Shown here: positions 34,526-42,375 of the stretch, piece after piece | Layout of the letters: the number at the start of each line of letters is the position of its first letter | Numbering within the stretch: the stretch's first letter is position 1 | From: Streptomyces sp. SID9727 | GTDB taxonomy: Bacteria; Actinomycetota; Actinomycetes; Streptomycetales; Streptomycetaceae | Direction: 5' to 3' | Assembly (NCBI RefSeq): GCF_010550605.1 | Contig: NZ_JAAGNI010000261.1 | Span: 62,001 to 126,000 of the forward strand | DNA: 64,000 bases | Made by a program: the position numbers and the translations under genes | Notes under the pieces: generated by a model | Told to the model about the DNA's origin: nothing | What the model saw: only the letters and a program-made list of their open reading frames with translations | The model's database searches: none

Positions 34526-35562
34526 CCGCCCCACTCCGGGTGGGGGTGATGGGATGCGCGAACATCGCGGTACGCCGAATGCTGCCCGCCTTCGTCTCCA
34601 GCCCGGACATCGAGCTCGCGGCGGTGGCCAGCCGCGATCCGGACAAGGCGCGGCAGACCGCCGAGCGTTTCGACTGCCGTGCCGTCCACGGGTACGAAGA
34701 GCTCCTGGAACTGGACGACATCCAGGCCCTCTACGTGCCGTTGCCCGCGGCCCTGCACGCCCGGTGGGTCGAGGCGGCGCTGCGCACGGGCAGACACGTC
34801 CTCGCCGAGAAACCCGTCACCACCCACTACGCGCGCACCAGCGAGCTGTTCGAGCTCGCCTCCTCTCGTGACCTGGTGCTCATGGAGAACGTCATGTTCG
34901 TCCATCACCGCCGGCACGAGGCCGTGCGGCGCCTGATCGCGGACGGAGCACTGGGTGAACTGCGCTCGTTCCACGCGGCATTCACCATCCCGCCGCTCGC
35001 GGACAGTGACATCAGGTACAGGCCGGAGCTCGGCGGCGGGGCCCTGCTGGACGTCGGGATCTATCCCCTGCGGGCCGCACTGCACTTCCTGGGCCCCGAA
35101 CTCGACGTCGTCGGCGCCCACCTCGCCCAGGGGGCGGGACGGCAGGTCGACACCTCCGGCGCAGCACTGCTGAGTACTCCCGGCGGCGTGACGGCCCAGG
35201 TCACCTTCGGCATGGAGCACGCCTACCGCTCGTCCTATGAACTACGGGGTAGCGAGGGGAGCTTGACCGTCGACCGGGCGTTCACCCCGCCCGCCGGACA
35301 CGTCCCCGTCATCGGGCTCCACCGCGGCGCGACGACCGAGGAGATCCGCCTGGAGCCGCACGATCAGGTGGCGGCCACCGTAGCGGCCTTCGCCGCTGCC
35401 GTGCGCACCGGAACCTCGCCGGACGCCGGCGGCACCCTGCGGCAGGCGGAACTCCTCGACACGATGAGCCGGCTTGCCTCGCGCCCGCCCGCGCCCGCTC
35501 CCCGTGCTGCCGCGTCACCTGGCCCGCGCATCCTGACTCCGAGGCGTGGAGGACAGCCATGA
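34522..35562 (+). CDS. NDP-hexose 3-ketoreductase (Gfo/Idh/MocA family)
   Basis: Reduces the 3-keto group of the 2,3-dehydratase product to give NDP-4-keto-2,6-dideoxyhexose. The 346-residue protein has a Rossmann opening GVMGCANIAVRRMLPAF, the EKPVT motif with catalytic Lys near residue 95, and a YPLRA-type segment in the C-terminal domain. Overlapping start and stop codons with the dehydratase gene are typical, because the two enzymes work as a pair. The C-3 hydroxyl it makes is probably removed next by the 3-dehydratase. The protein's last codons lie within a duplicated ribosome-site region. Confidence 0.93.
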   Translation: MTAPLRVGVMGCANIAVRRMLPAFVSSPDIELAAVASRDPDKARQTAERFDCRAVHGYEELLELDDIQALYVPLPAALHARWVEAALRTGRHVLAEKPVTTHYARTSELFELASSRDLVLMENVMFVHHRRHEAVRRLIADGALGELRSFHAAFTIPPLADSDIRYRPELGGGALLDVGIYPLRAALHFLGPELDVVGAHLAQGAGRQVDTSGAALLSTPGGVTAQVTFGMEHAYRSSYELRGSEGSLTVDRAFTPPAGHVPVIGLHRGATTEEIRLEPHDQVAATVAAFAAAVRTGTSPDAGGTLRQAELLDTMSRLASRPPAPAPRAAASPGPRILTPRRGGQP

Positions 35563-35588
35563 ACCATCTGATTCCGAGGTGTGGAAGA
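35533..35588 (+). repeat. Direct repeat of a ribosome-site segment (two 21-bp copies, 35 bp apart)
   Basis: 35533-35553 and 35568-35588 match at 18 of 21 positions; the three differences are transitions. Both copies end just before an ATG and contain a G-rich ribosome site (GGAGGA or GAGGTG). The duplication created a second start region between the ketoreductase and transporter genes. Confidence 0.7.
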
Positions 35589-35591
35589 TGA
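35559..35591 (+). CDS. Ten-codon micro-ORF bridging ketoreductase and transporter genes
   Basis: ATG 35559 overlaps the ketoreductase stop (ATGA), has a perfect GGAGGA 5 bp upstream, and encodes MNHLIPRCGR. Its stop (35589-35591) in turn overlaps the transporter ATG at 35588 as a second ATGA. The arrangement would pass ribosomes from one gene to the next. It could be an accident of the local duplication rather than a functional peptide. Confidence 0.35.
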   Translation: MNHLIPRCGR

Positions 35592-36865
35592 CCACGATCT
35601 ATCAGCGTCTCCGATCCGCGAAGGCCGGGACCGACAGCGGGCCGGTGCAGTGGGAGGTGGTCGTCATCGCCTTCCTGACCGTTCTCCTCGACGGATACGA
35701 CACCGCCGTACTCGGCTTCGCCGTGCCCACGATCGCGGGGGAGTGGAACCTGGACGAGTCGGCGTTCACTCCGGCCCTCGCGGTCACCAACCTCGGTGTG
35801 GTGATCGGCTACGTGTGTTCCGGGCGGGCCGCCGCGCGCTTCGGGCACAAGCGGCTGATCGTCACCGGAACCGTGGCGTTCGCGGCGGGGTCCGCACTGA
35901 CCGTGCCGGTGGACTCGGTGATGACGCTCGGCGCGGCACGCCTGGTGACCGCCCTCGGCCTCGGCATCGTCCTGCCCTCGTGCGTCGCGCTCGCGACGGA
36001 CCACGTGCCCCCGGCACGCCGGGAGGCGGTCAGCGTAGGGGTCGTGCTGGGGATCACCCTCGGGGCCGTCGTCGGAGGGCTGGTCAGCGCACCCCTCGTC
36101 GAGACATTCGGCTGGACCTCCCTGTTCTGGGTCGGCGCCGCGCTGCCGGTCCTGCTGCTGCCGCTGTTGGTGCGGAGACTGCCCTCCGGACCCGTCTCCC
36201 GGTCCGCTTCGCCGACGGCGGCGGCCGACCCCGCCCTGCGGCGGCTGTTCGAACAGGGCATGGCCAAGTGGACCGTGCTGTTGTGGTGCCTCGCCCTGCT
36301 CATGTACGCGGTGAACTACCTGCTGCTCGCCTGGCTGCCGACGATGCTGACCAAGGGTTACGGATTCACCGCCGCGCAGGCTCCGGTGGGTGTGTCGATG
36401 ATCGCCATGGGCGGAGTGCTCGGCGGACTTCTGCTGATCCCGCTCTGCTCCCGGTTCGGTGCGCCGCGCGCCCTGGCCGGGATGGTGGTGGTGGGTGTCG
36501 TCTTCCTCGCCGCCGCCTCTCAGGTGGACGCGGGCCGCGTGGTGCTGCTCGCGGTGCTCATCGTGGCCGGTGCCGGCATCGTCGCGGGCGTGGTCGGCCT
36601 GACGGCCCTCGCGGTGTCGCTCTATCCCGCCGCAGTCCGCACGACCGGCGTCGCCTGTGCCGCCGCGTTGGGCCGCGTCGGCTCCATCGTCGGCCCGGCA
36701 GTCGGCGGAGGTCTGATAGCGCTGGGCATGTCGAGCCGGAACATTCTGCTGCTGTCCGCGGTGCCCGTAGCCATCGGGGCCGTGCTGGTCTTCGCCTTCG
36801 TCGTACGGGCCCGCCGCATGGCACACCCCGCCCTGCCCGCGAGCGAGTACGCGGAACCGGCCTGA
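35588..36865 (+). CDS. MFS transporter, aromatic acid:H+ symporter (AAHS) type
   Basis: A 425-residue, 12-TM major facilitator protein. TM1 carries LDGYDTAVLGF, the DGxD motif of the AAHS family (PcaK, MhpT-type aromatic acid carriers). The loop between TM2 and TM3 has RAAARFGHKR, and SLYPAAVRTTG in TM11 is also AAHS-like. It differs from the DHA2 exporter at 21252. ATG 35588 has GAGGTG 7 bp upstream; GTG 35546 is possible. Last gene of the sugar operon, followed by a strong hairpin. It could move an aromatic acid precursor or the product; direction cannot be told. Confidence 0.82.
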   Translation: MTTIYQRLRSAKAGTDSGPVQWEVVVIAFLTVLLDGYDTAVLGFAVPTIAGEWNLDESAFTPALAVTNLGVVIGYVCSGRAAARFGHKRLIVTGTVAFAAGSALTVPVDSVMTLGAARLVTALGLGIVLPSCVALATDHVPPARREAVSVGVVLGITLGAVVGGLVSAPLVETFGWTSLFWVGAALPVLLLPLLVRRLPSGPVSRSASPTAAADPALRRLFEQGMAKWTVLLWCLALLMYAVNYLLLAWLPTMLTKGYGFTAAQAPVGVSMIAMGGVLGGLLLIPLCSRFGAPRALAGMVVVGVVFLAAASQVDAGRVVLLAVLIVAGAGIVAGVVGLTALAVSLYPAAVRTTGVACAAALGRVGSIVGPAVGGGLIALGMSSRNILLLSAVPVAIGAVLVFAFVVRARRMAHPALPASEYAEPA

Positions 36866-36881
36866 TCCGGCGGGCCCCACA

Positions 36882-36910
36882 CGGCCCCGCCGGTGCGACC
36901 GGCGGGGCCG
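36882..36910 (+). terminator. Strong hairpin ending the sugar operon
   Basis: A perfect 13-bp stem, CGGCCCCGCCGGT (36882-36894) with ACCGGCGGGGCCG (36898-36910), has a 3-nt loop and lies 17 bp after the transporter stop. There is no T-tract. Confidence 0.7.
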
Positions 36911-37435
36911 GCCGGGGTCACCGGACCGGCGGAGGCGGAGGGCCGGAGGAACAGCGAGGCGGGCACCTCGACCCGGAGCCGGGACAGCCCCTGGCGGGCG
37001 TGCTCGAACGGATCGACGCCGGCATCGCCGCACTGCTGCCCGGCTGCCACGTTGCCGGGGGCGGGAGAAGGACCGCCGGTCGGCGGACCCGCACCTCGTG
37101 GTCAGCGACGGGTCGCCGAGCCGGTCAACGGCACGCCGATGCCCGCCGACCGCTCGGACGGTCTGCCGTCGCCGACAGGCCGTCACGGATCACGGGCCGT
37201 CATGGATCACGGAGGGACCATTGACCGACGAGGACGCAACGCGTCGTGTTCGTCGCGGCCGGCCGTACACCGAGGCTGACCAGCGACATCATCGTGACCG
37301 GCGCTCACTAAAGCCCTGGATAAGCCGATCTTTTTCGTCCGGCGGCGGCGATGTAGGTTCGCCGAAATCCCGCCTCCTCGAGCGGGAACGGGTTCACGCA
37401 CTGTGATGGGCCGTGAGAGCTCAGGGGGTTGCCAG
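36911..37435. other. 525-bp intergenic region before the FabH gene
   Basis: No intact gene. CTAAAG at 37308-37313 is an inverted copy of the recurring CTTTAG hexamer, 123 bp before the FabH start, and the sequence from 37300 is AT-richer and promoter-like. A minus-strand reading of about 36920-37050 gives a peptide ending VEVPASLFLRPSAS, reminiscent of the end of LacI-type regulators, but it is too short to call. Confidence 0.5.
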
Positions 37436-38470
37436 ATGTCCGCAACATATCTCACCACTAGCGACGTACCCGGAAGGCGGGCGCAGGCCGCGGCGGTCAT
37501 CGCCGGTCTCGGAACCTGCCTGCCGACCACCGAGATCGACAACGACGCTCTGTCCAGGGATCTGGACACCAGCGACGCGTGGATCCGCACCCGTACGGGC
37601 GTCGAGGCCAGGCGCCGGGTCGATCCACAGACGTCGATGCGCGATCTGGCCTGTGCCGCCGGCGCGAACGCCCTGCGTTCGGCAGGTGTGAACACGGCCG
37701 ACGGTCTGATCCTCGCCACGTCCACTCCGGACCGCCCCTGTCCCGCCGGCGCCCCGGAGGTCGCCTCCCGCATCGGCCTCGGTCAGGTGGCGGCGTTCGA
37801 CATGGCCGCGGTCTGCAGCGGCTTCGTCTACGCAGTCGCCTCGGCGGCCGGCCTGATCACCAGCGGAATGCTCGACAGCGTCCTCGTGGTGGCCGCGGAG
37901 ACCTACTCCCGCATCGTCGACCCTGCGGACCGCGGCACGGCCGTGCTGTTCGGGGACGGCGCGGGTGCGGTTCTGCTGCGCCGCGGCACCGTGGACGAGC
38001 AGGGTGCCCTGCTCGCCTTCGACCTCGGCAGCGAGGGGGCGGACGCCGACTTGATCCACATTCCCGGCGTAGCGGAACAACCGACCGGAGAGCGCTGGTT
38101 CCGCATGTCGGGCCGGAAGGTCTACATACAGGCCATCGACCGGCTGGCGGGATCGGCACTGCGGGTGACCAAGGACTGCGGCTGGGGTCCGGAGGACATC
38201 GATGCCTTCGTCCCCCATCAGGCGAACGCCCGCATCATCGACGCGGTCGGGGACCGCCTGGGGCTGACGCCCGGGGCGGCGGTGAGCAATGTGGCCCGGC
38301 TCGCCAACACGGCGTCCGCGTCCATCCCGCTCGCCCTGGCCGACGGCGTCCGGTCGGGGCAGCTGAAGCCCGGCGCCCGAACCGTTCTCACTGCCTTCGG
38401 CGGTGGGCTGACCTGGGGCTCCATCGCCCTCACCTGGCCTGCGACCACACCTGTCGGCTCGGAGATCTGA
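37436..38470 (+). CDS. 3-oxoacyl-ACP synthase III (FabH-like)
   Basis: A 344-residue KAS III with the complete triad: Cys127 in AAVCSGF, His in VPHQANARI near residue 262, and Asn in ANTASASIP. It should condense a short acyl-CoA with malonyl-ACP to start a dedicated acyl chain. ATG 37436 has AGGGGG 8 bp upstream. Followed by an ACP and a KAS II gene, it forms a small fatty-acid-like set of the kind seen in lipopeptide clusters such as that for CDA. The chain may be the acid later activated by one of the two FAALs; that is inference. Confidence 0.92.
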   Translation: MSATYLTTSDVPGRRAQAAAVIAGLGTCLPTTEIDNDALSRDLDTSDAWIRTRTGVEARRRVDPQTSMRDLACAAGANALRSAGVNTADGLILATSTPDRPCPAGAPEVASRIGLGQVAAFDMAAVCSGFVYAVASAAGLITSGMLDSVLVVAAETYSRIVDPADRGTAVLFGDGAGAVLLRRGTVDEQGALLAFDLGSEGADADLIHIPGVAEQPTGERWFRMSGRKVYIQAIDRLAGSALRVTKDCGWGPEDIDAFVPHQANARIIDAVGDRLGLTPGAAVSNVARLANTASASIPLALADGVRSGQLKPGARTVLTAFGGGLTWGSIALTWPATTPVGSEI

Positions 38471-38504
38471 ACCGCCGACTTCATCCATCGAAGGGAAAAC
38501 CCTG

Positions 38505-38741
38505 ATGTTCGTCGACTACCTCACCACCCTGCTCACCGGCGTGTACAAGGTTCCCGGCCCCATCGACGCCACGAAGTCCTTCCGGGATCTGGAGGTCGAC
38601 TCGTTGTCCCTGGCCGAGCTCGCCGCGCAGTTGGAGGACGAGTTCTCGATCACCGTCGAGGAGGAGGAGCTGGGACCGCAGACCACGGTGATCGAGCTGT
38701 CCGAGTTCCTCGAGACCCGGGGGGCGGTCCTGTCGGCATGA
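38505..38741 (+). CDS. Acyl carrier protein
   Basis: A 78-residue free-standing ACP with the phosphopantetheine serine in EVDSLSLAEL near residue 33 and an acidic helix II-III typical of fatty-acid-type carriers. Ribosome site GAAGGG precedes ATG 38505. The stop overlaps the KAS II start (ATGA), so the two are coupled, and the carrier probably serves the adjacent FabH and FabF. Confidence 0.93.
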   Translation: MFVDYLTTLLTGVYKVPGPIDATKSFRDLEVDSLSLAELAAQLEDEFSITVEEEELGPQTTVIELSEFLETRGAVLSA

Positions 38742-39976
38742 CCCGCCACACTCACTCTCGCCCCGATGTGACCATCACCGGCCTCGGGCTGGTGACGCCG
38801 GCCGGCGTGGACACCGAGTCGGCGTGGAAGACGACGTGCGAGGGGCGGCCCGCGGCAGCGGCAGATCCACGCCTCGCCGGCCTGGGGGTCCCGTTCAGCT
38901 GCTCCGTGACGGACTTCGACGCCGAGCTGACACTCGGTGTGGAAGCCCGGAGGATGGCCCACTTCACCCAGTTCGCTGTCGCCGCCGCCCGAGAGGCCGT
39001 CGCCGACGCGGGGGCGGCCGGCCATGTCTGGGATCCCACCAGGGTCGGCGTCGTGGTGGGAACCGGCATCGGAGGACAGGACACCTGGGAGGAACAGGGC
39101 GCGCGCATGCGGGACAGGAGCCCGCGCGCGGTCAACCCCCTGACGGTTCCCAAGGCCATCGGCAACATCGCCGCGACCACCATCGCCATGGACCTCGGGC
39201 TGCACGGGCCGTCGTTCAGCACGTCCACCGCATGCGCCACCGGAACCACGGCGCTGGGGCTCGCCCTCGACCTGCTGCGGGCGGGCCGCTGCGACGTGGT
39301 CCTGGCCGGCGGCACCGAAGCCGCCGTGACCCCGCTGGTCACCACGGCCTTCGACCGGCTCAAGGCCCTGTCCCGACGGCAGGACGACCCGTCCGGCGCG
39401 TCGCGTCCCTTCGATCAGGATCGTGACGGCTTCGTGCTCGCGGAGGGAGCGGGCGTCCTCGTCCTGGAGCGGACCGAGGACGCCCGGGCCCGTGGCCGCC
39501 GCGGCTACGCACGGCTGCTGGGGTACGGATCCACCACGGACGCCCACCACCTCACCGCCCCGGACCCCGAAGGCCGCATGGCACAACTCGCCATACAGCG
39601 GGCCCTGGAGGACGCGCAGCTCGACCCCGCGGACATCGGGCTCGTCAACGCCCACGCCACCGGCACACCGCAGGGCGACGCCGTCGAGGCTCGTCTGCTG
39701 GAGCGGGTCTTCGGGGGCAACGTCGCCGTCACGTCGACCAAGGGGGTCACCGGCCACATGCTCGGCGCGACCGGAGCCGTTGAGGCCGCGTTCACAGCCC
39801 TGTCGATACGGGACGGGCTGATACCGCCGACCGCCAACTTCCACGCGCCCGGGCCGGACATCGCCGGGGTGGACATCGTCCACGGCAATGCCCGGTCCAC
39901 GCAGGTGTCCGCAGCCGTGAGCAATTCCTTCGGCTTCGGTGGGCACAACGCAGTGGTCGTTCTCGGCCGCGCCTGA
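38738..39976 (+). CDS. 3-oxoacyl-ACP synthase II (FabF-like)
   Basis: A 412-residue KAS II with active-site Cys in STACATG, His in NAHATGTPQGD and His in KGVTGHMLGA, so fully catalytic. There is no chain-length-factor partner, so this is an elongating fatty-acid-type synthase rather than half of a type II aromatic PKS. It would extend the chain begun by the FabH at 37436. Ketoreductase, dehydratase and enoyl reductase functions are not encoded alongside and must come from primary metabolism or be absent. Confidence 0.92.
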   Translation: MTRHTHSRPDVTITGLGLVTPAGVDTESAWKTTCEGRPAAAADPRLAGLGVPFSCSVTDFDAELTLGVEARRMAHFTQFAVAAAREAVADAGAAGHVWDPTRVGVVVGTGIGGQDTWEEQGARMRDRSPRAVNPLTVPKAIGNIAATTIAMDLGLHGPSFSTSTACATGTTALGLALDLLRAGRCDVVLAGGTEAAVTPLVTTAFDRLKALSRRQDDPSGASRPFDQDRDGFVLAEGAGVLVLERTEDARARGRRGYARLLGYGSTTDAHHLTAPDPEGRMAQLAIQRALEDAQLDPADIGLVNAHATGTPQGDAVEARLLERVFGGNVAVTSTKGVTGHMLGATGAVEAAFTALSIRDGLIPPTANFHAPGPDIAGVDIVHGNARSTQVSAAVSNSFGFGGHNAVVVLGRA

Positions 39977-40063
39977 CCGCGAGGGCAGGAGGCGGCCGGC
40001 GCCCCGCCACCGCAGGCCGGTCATGCTGCGGTGGCCGGGGCGTCGGCGTTCCTGCCACCTTCT

Positions 40064-40233
40064 CCTAAGGGCTGTCCCGCAATTCCCGGTGGATCAGCGC
40101 GCGGCGTCAGATGCGGTGCATCGCAAGGCGGAGAGGCGCCCGCATACTGGACGTATTCGGGCGTTTCGACAACGCGGCGAGGTGCCGCAGCTGTCGTCGT
40201 GCGCCCGCCGGGAATTGCGGGACAGCCCTTAGG
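40064..40233. repeat. MITE-like element with 26-bp perfect terminal inverted repeats
   Basis: 40064-40089 is the exact reverse complement of 40208-40233. The 170-bp element is largely self-complementary: a second near-palindrome surrounds the centre (CGCCCGCATAC against GTATTCGGGCG, about 40137-40165), so it can fold into one long hairpin. It encodes no transposase; open frames inside it are products of the symmetry. It lies between the FabF and SRPBCC genes and could act as a transcript end or RNA stabiliser. Ends of this kind (GGGCTGTCCCGCAATTCCCG) are, to my recollection, scattered through Streptomyces genomes. Confidence 0.8.
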
Positions 40234-40468
40234 TGGAGGGTCCGGCGGCTCGGCCGTCCGGAGACCGGCCGACCGCATCTGATCGCCCACCGGGTCCGCT
40301 TCGGGTCGTCCCGGTGCACGGCCGCCGTCGGACGCCTGCCGCTAAAGCGCGGCTAAGGGGGTGTTCCGGCACGCTGGGGGAACCGGGTCGTCCTGGCTAC
40401 CGTGGGACTCCGGTTTCCGGTTTCCCTGTGCGCGGTTCCCGACGGTGCCGTGGAAGGAGCACAACACC

Positions 40469-40909
40469 ATGCGCCGCATTTCCTCCGAGGTCCAGATCGA
40501 CGCCGGCACCGAAGAAGTGTGGTCCGTGCTGACCGACTTCTCCCGGTTCCATGAATGGAACCCCTTCCTGGTGGAGGCCTCGGGCCGGCCAGTTGTCGGA
40601 CAGCGCCTCAGTCTGCGGTTCCGGCTGCCGAACCGAGGCCGCGAGATGACGTTCCAGCCGACCGTGCTCGTCTGCGAACCGGGACGCCTCCTGCGCTGGC
40701 GTGGCCGCCTCGGCACGCCTGGAATCTTCGACGGCGTGCACAGCTTCGTGCTGACGTCCCGTGACGGGGGCACGCACGTCCTGCAGACGGAGACGTTCAC
40801 GGGCGTGCTCGTCCGTGTCACCGGGTCGGTCATCAGCCAGAGCGAAGTGGGCTTCGGCCGGCTCACCGACGCCCTGAAGACTCGGGTCGAGGCCCGGACC
40901 ACCGCCTGA
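40469..40909 (+). CDS. SRPBCC-family protein (polyketide cyclase/dehydrase-like)
   Basis: A 146-residue START-like fold protein. It begins with the typical beta-strand and helix SSEVQIDAGTEEVWSVLTDF, then the FHEWNPF segment, and ends in a long C-terminal helix. The family binds hydrophobic ligands and includes aromatase/cyclases, but general ligand-binding proteins look the same. ATG 40469 has AAGGAG 9 bp upstream; ATG 40361 would add residues not seen in the family. CTAAAG at 40342-40347 lies 122 bp upstream. Its role could be folding or cyclising an intermediate. Confidence 0.75.
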   Translation: MRRISSEVQIDAGTEEVWSVLTDFSRFHEWNPFLVEASGRPVVGQRLSLRFRLPNRGREMTFQPTVLVCEPGRLLRWRGRLGTPGIFDGVHSFVLTSRDGGTHVLQTETFTGVLVRVTGSVISQSEVGFGRLTDALKTRVEARTTA

Positions 40910-41011
40910 GTGCCACTCTCCGTGCTCACAGGCAAGGGGTCGCAAGGGCCTCTTTAGCCCATCTCGGGACGATCGGCTCACCGTGACTCCTCCGGAAGGG
41001 CAGCACTGACG

Positions 41012-42262
41012 ATGAATAGTGAGCTAACCGCACAGGTGTGCATAGTCGGAGGGGGGCCGGCGGGGCTCACTCTCGCCGTGGAGCTCGCCAAGCGTTCGAT
41101 CTCCGTCGTGGTCGTGGAGCAGAGCGGCCACTTCGACCGGTCGTTCCGAGGCGAGTCCGTCTCCCCCGACTCGGTCTGGCTCCTGGACCGGCTGGGGCTC
41201 CTCGACCGGCTCGACGGCTCCTACCAGCAGATGCACCGCATGGAGATCATGGACTCGGGCAGTACGGTCCTGCGCGCCGATTTCAGGCGGTTCCCGTACC
41301 CGCACCCCTACCCGGTGGAGCTGCCCCAGCCCGCGCTGCTGTCGGCCCTCGCCGAGCTGGGAGAAGAACACCCGGAGCACTTCACCCTGGTACGCAAGGC
41401 AACGGCGACCGGCCTGCTGCAGGAGGGCGACGGACCCGTGACCGGGGTGCGGGCCCGCACCCCGGACGGCGAGGTGACCGTTCGGGCCGCCTTGACCGTG
41501 GCGGCGGACGGCCGGTTCAGCAAGGTACGGGAGATGTCGGGGCTGCCGTACACCCGCGTCCCGTTGGAGCGGGACGTCGTGTGGCTGAAGCTCCCCTTCC
41601 CCGAGGAGTGGGACGACCGCACGTACCGCATCCGCATCCACGGCGACCAGCACGGGCTGTTCATCCCCACGCGGCCGGACAGTGTGCGGGTCGGCTTCAA
41701 CATCCCCAAGGGCGGCCTCAAGGAGCTCCGTTCCCAAGGGCTGCCCGCCCTGTACGCACGCCTGGATCGGCTCGCTCCCGAACTGTCGGGCGCTGTGCGT
41801 TCGGAGATCCGGAGCTGGTCCGACACCTCCATGCTGGACATCTTCACCACGCTGATGCCGCGCTGGCACCGTCCCGGGCTCGTTCTGACCGGCGACGCGG
41901 CGCATACCCTGACACCCATTCTCGGCCAGGGCGTCAATCACGCCATCATCGACGCGGTGACTCTGGCGCCGCTGGTGCAGCAGGCATTCAAGGCCGGCGG
42001 CACGACCGAGCAACTGACGAGCGCGGCCGAGCGGTTCCAGCGGGCGCGTGAAACCTCGGTGGACAAGTCCCGCGGCCTTCAGCTGCGCCAGGAACGGCTG
42101 TTCGCGCTGCACGGCGCGGGCAGTGTGCTGCGCCGCGTCCTCTACCGCGTGATGGACCACAGCCAGCCGCTGAAGCAGCGAGTGCTCGCGGGCGCCTACT
42201 TCCAGCTGCAGAAGCCCGGCCCGCACCAGACCGTCGCCCAGGGGCCCAACTCGCGTGTGTGA
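41012..42262 (+). CDS. FAD-dependent monooxygenase (group A)
   Basis: A 416-residue flavoprotein of the PHBH/UbiH class. The N-terminal dinucleotide motif is VCIVGGGPAGLTLAVELAKR, a central VAADGRFSKVR matches the DG motif, and GDAAHTLTPILGQGVNHAI is the second FAD-binding motif. The family hydroxylates or epoxidises using NAD(P)H and O2. The C-terminal 90 residues are basic and lack a thioredoxin-like extension. A monooxygenase beside a FabH/ACP/FabF set recalls HcmO in the CDA cluster, but the substrate is open. An exact CTTTAG lies 55 bp upstream, and a terminator shared with the convergent P450 follows. Confidence 0.88.
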   Translation: MNSELTAQVCIVGGGPAGLTLAVELAKRSISVVVVEQSGHFDRSFRGESVSPDSVWLLDRLGLLDRLDGSYQQMHRMEIMDSGSTVLRADFRRFPYPHPYPVELPQPALLSALAELGEEHPEHFTLVRKATATGLLQEGDGPVTGVRARTPDGEVTVRAALTVAADGRFSKVREMSGLPYTRVPLERDVVWLKLPFPEEWDDRTYRIRIHGDQHGLFIPTRPDSVRVGFNIPKGGLKELRSQGLPALYARLDRLAPELSGAVRSEIRSWSDTSMLDIFTTLMPRWHRPGLVLTGDAAHTLTPILGQGVNHAIIDAVTLAPLVQQAFKAGGTTEQLTSAAERFQRARETSVDKSRGLQLRQERLFALHGAGSVLRRVLYRVMDHSQPLKQRVLAGAYFQLQKPGPHQTVAQGPNSRV

Positions 42263-42311
42263 GCGCCCGGCCGGCCCCCGGTAGCCGCCGTGACGACACC
42301 GGGCCCGAACG

Positions 42312-42358
42312 CGCCGTCGGCCGTCACCAGCCCTGTCGGGCGGTGACGGCCGACGGCG
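42312..42358. terminator. Bidirectional terminator between monooxygenase and P450 genes
   Basis: A 16-bp perfect stem, GCCGTCGGCCGTCACC (42313-42328) with GGTGACGGCCGACGGC (42342-42357), extends by one more C-G pair and has a 13-nt loop. It lies between two convergent genes, 50 bp after one stop and 18 bp from the other. Confidence 0.8.
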
Positions 42359-42375
42359 TCAGCCGGCGGGCCGGC

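Noticed and set aside
36920-37050. Possible LacI-type regulator remnant on the minus strand (ending VEVPASLFLRPSAS)
   Set aside because: Only about 20 residues look familiar, and no helix-turn-helix or effector domain remains; chance cannot be excluded.
40031-40282. Small open frames on both strands at the FabF-SRPBCC junction
   Set aside because: They arise from the symmetry of the inverted-repeat element and have no ribosome site or recognisable domain.
37436-40909. A type II aromatic polyketide synthase (KS, ACP, cyclase)
   Set aside because: The KAS II is a single catalytic FabF with no chain-length factor, and the FabH is a standard starter enzyme; the SRPBCC protein alone does not make an aromatic system.
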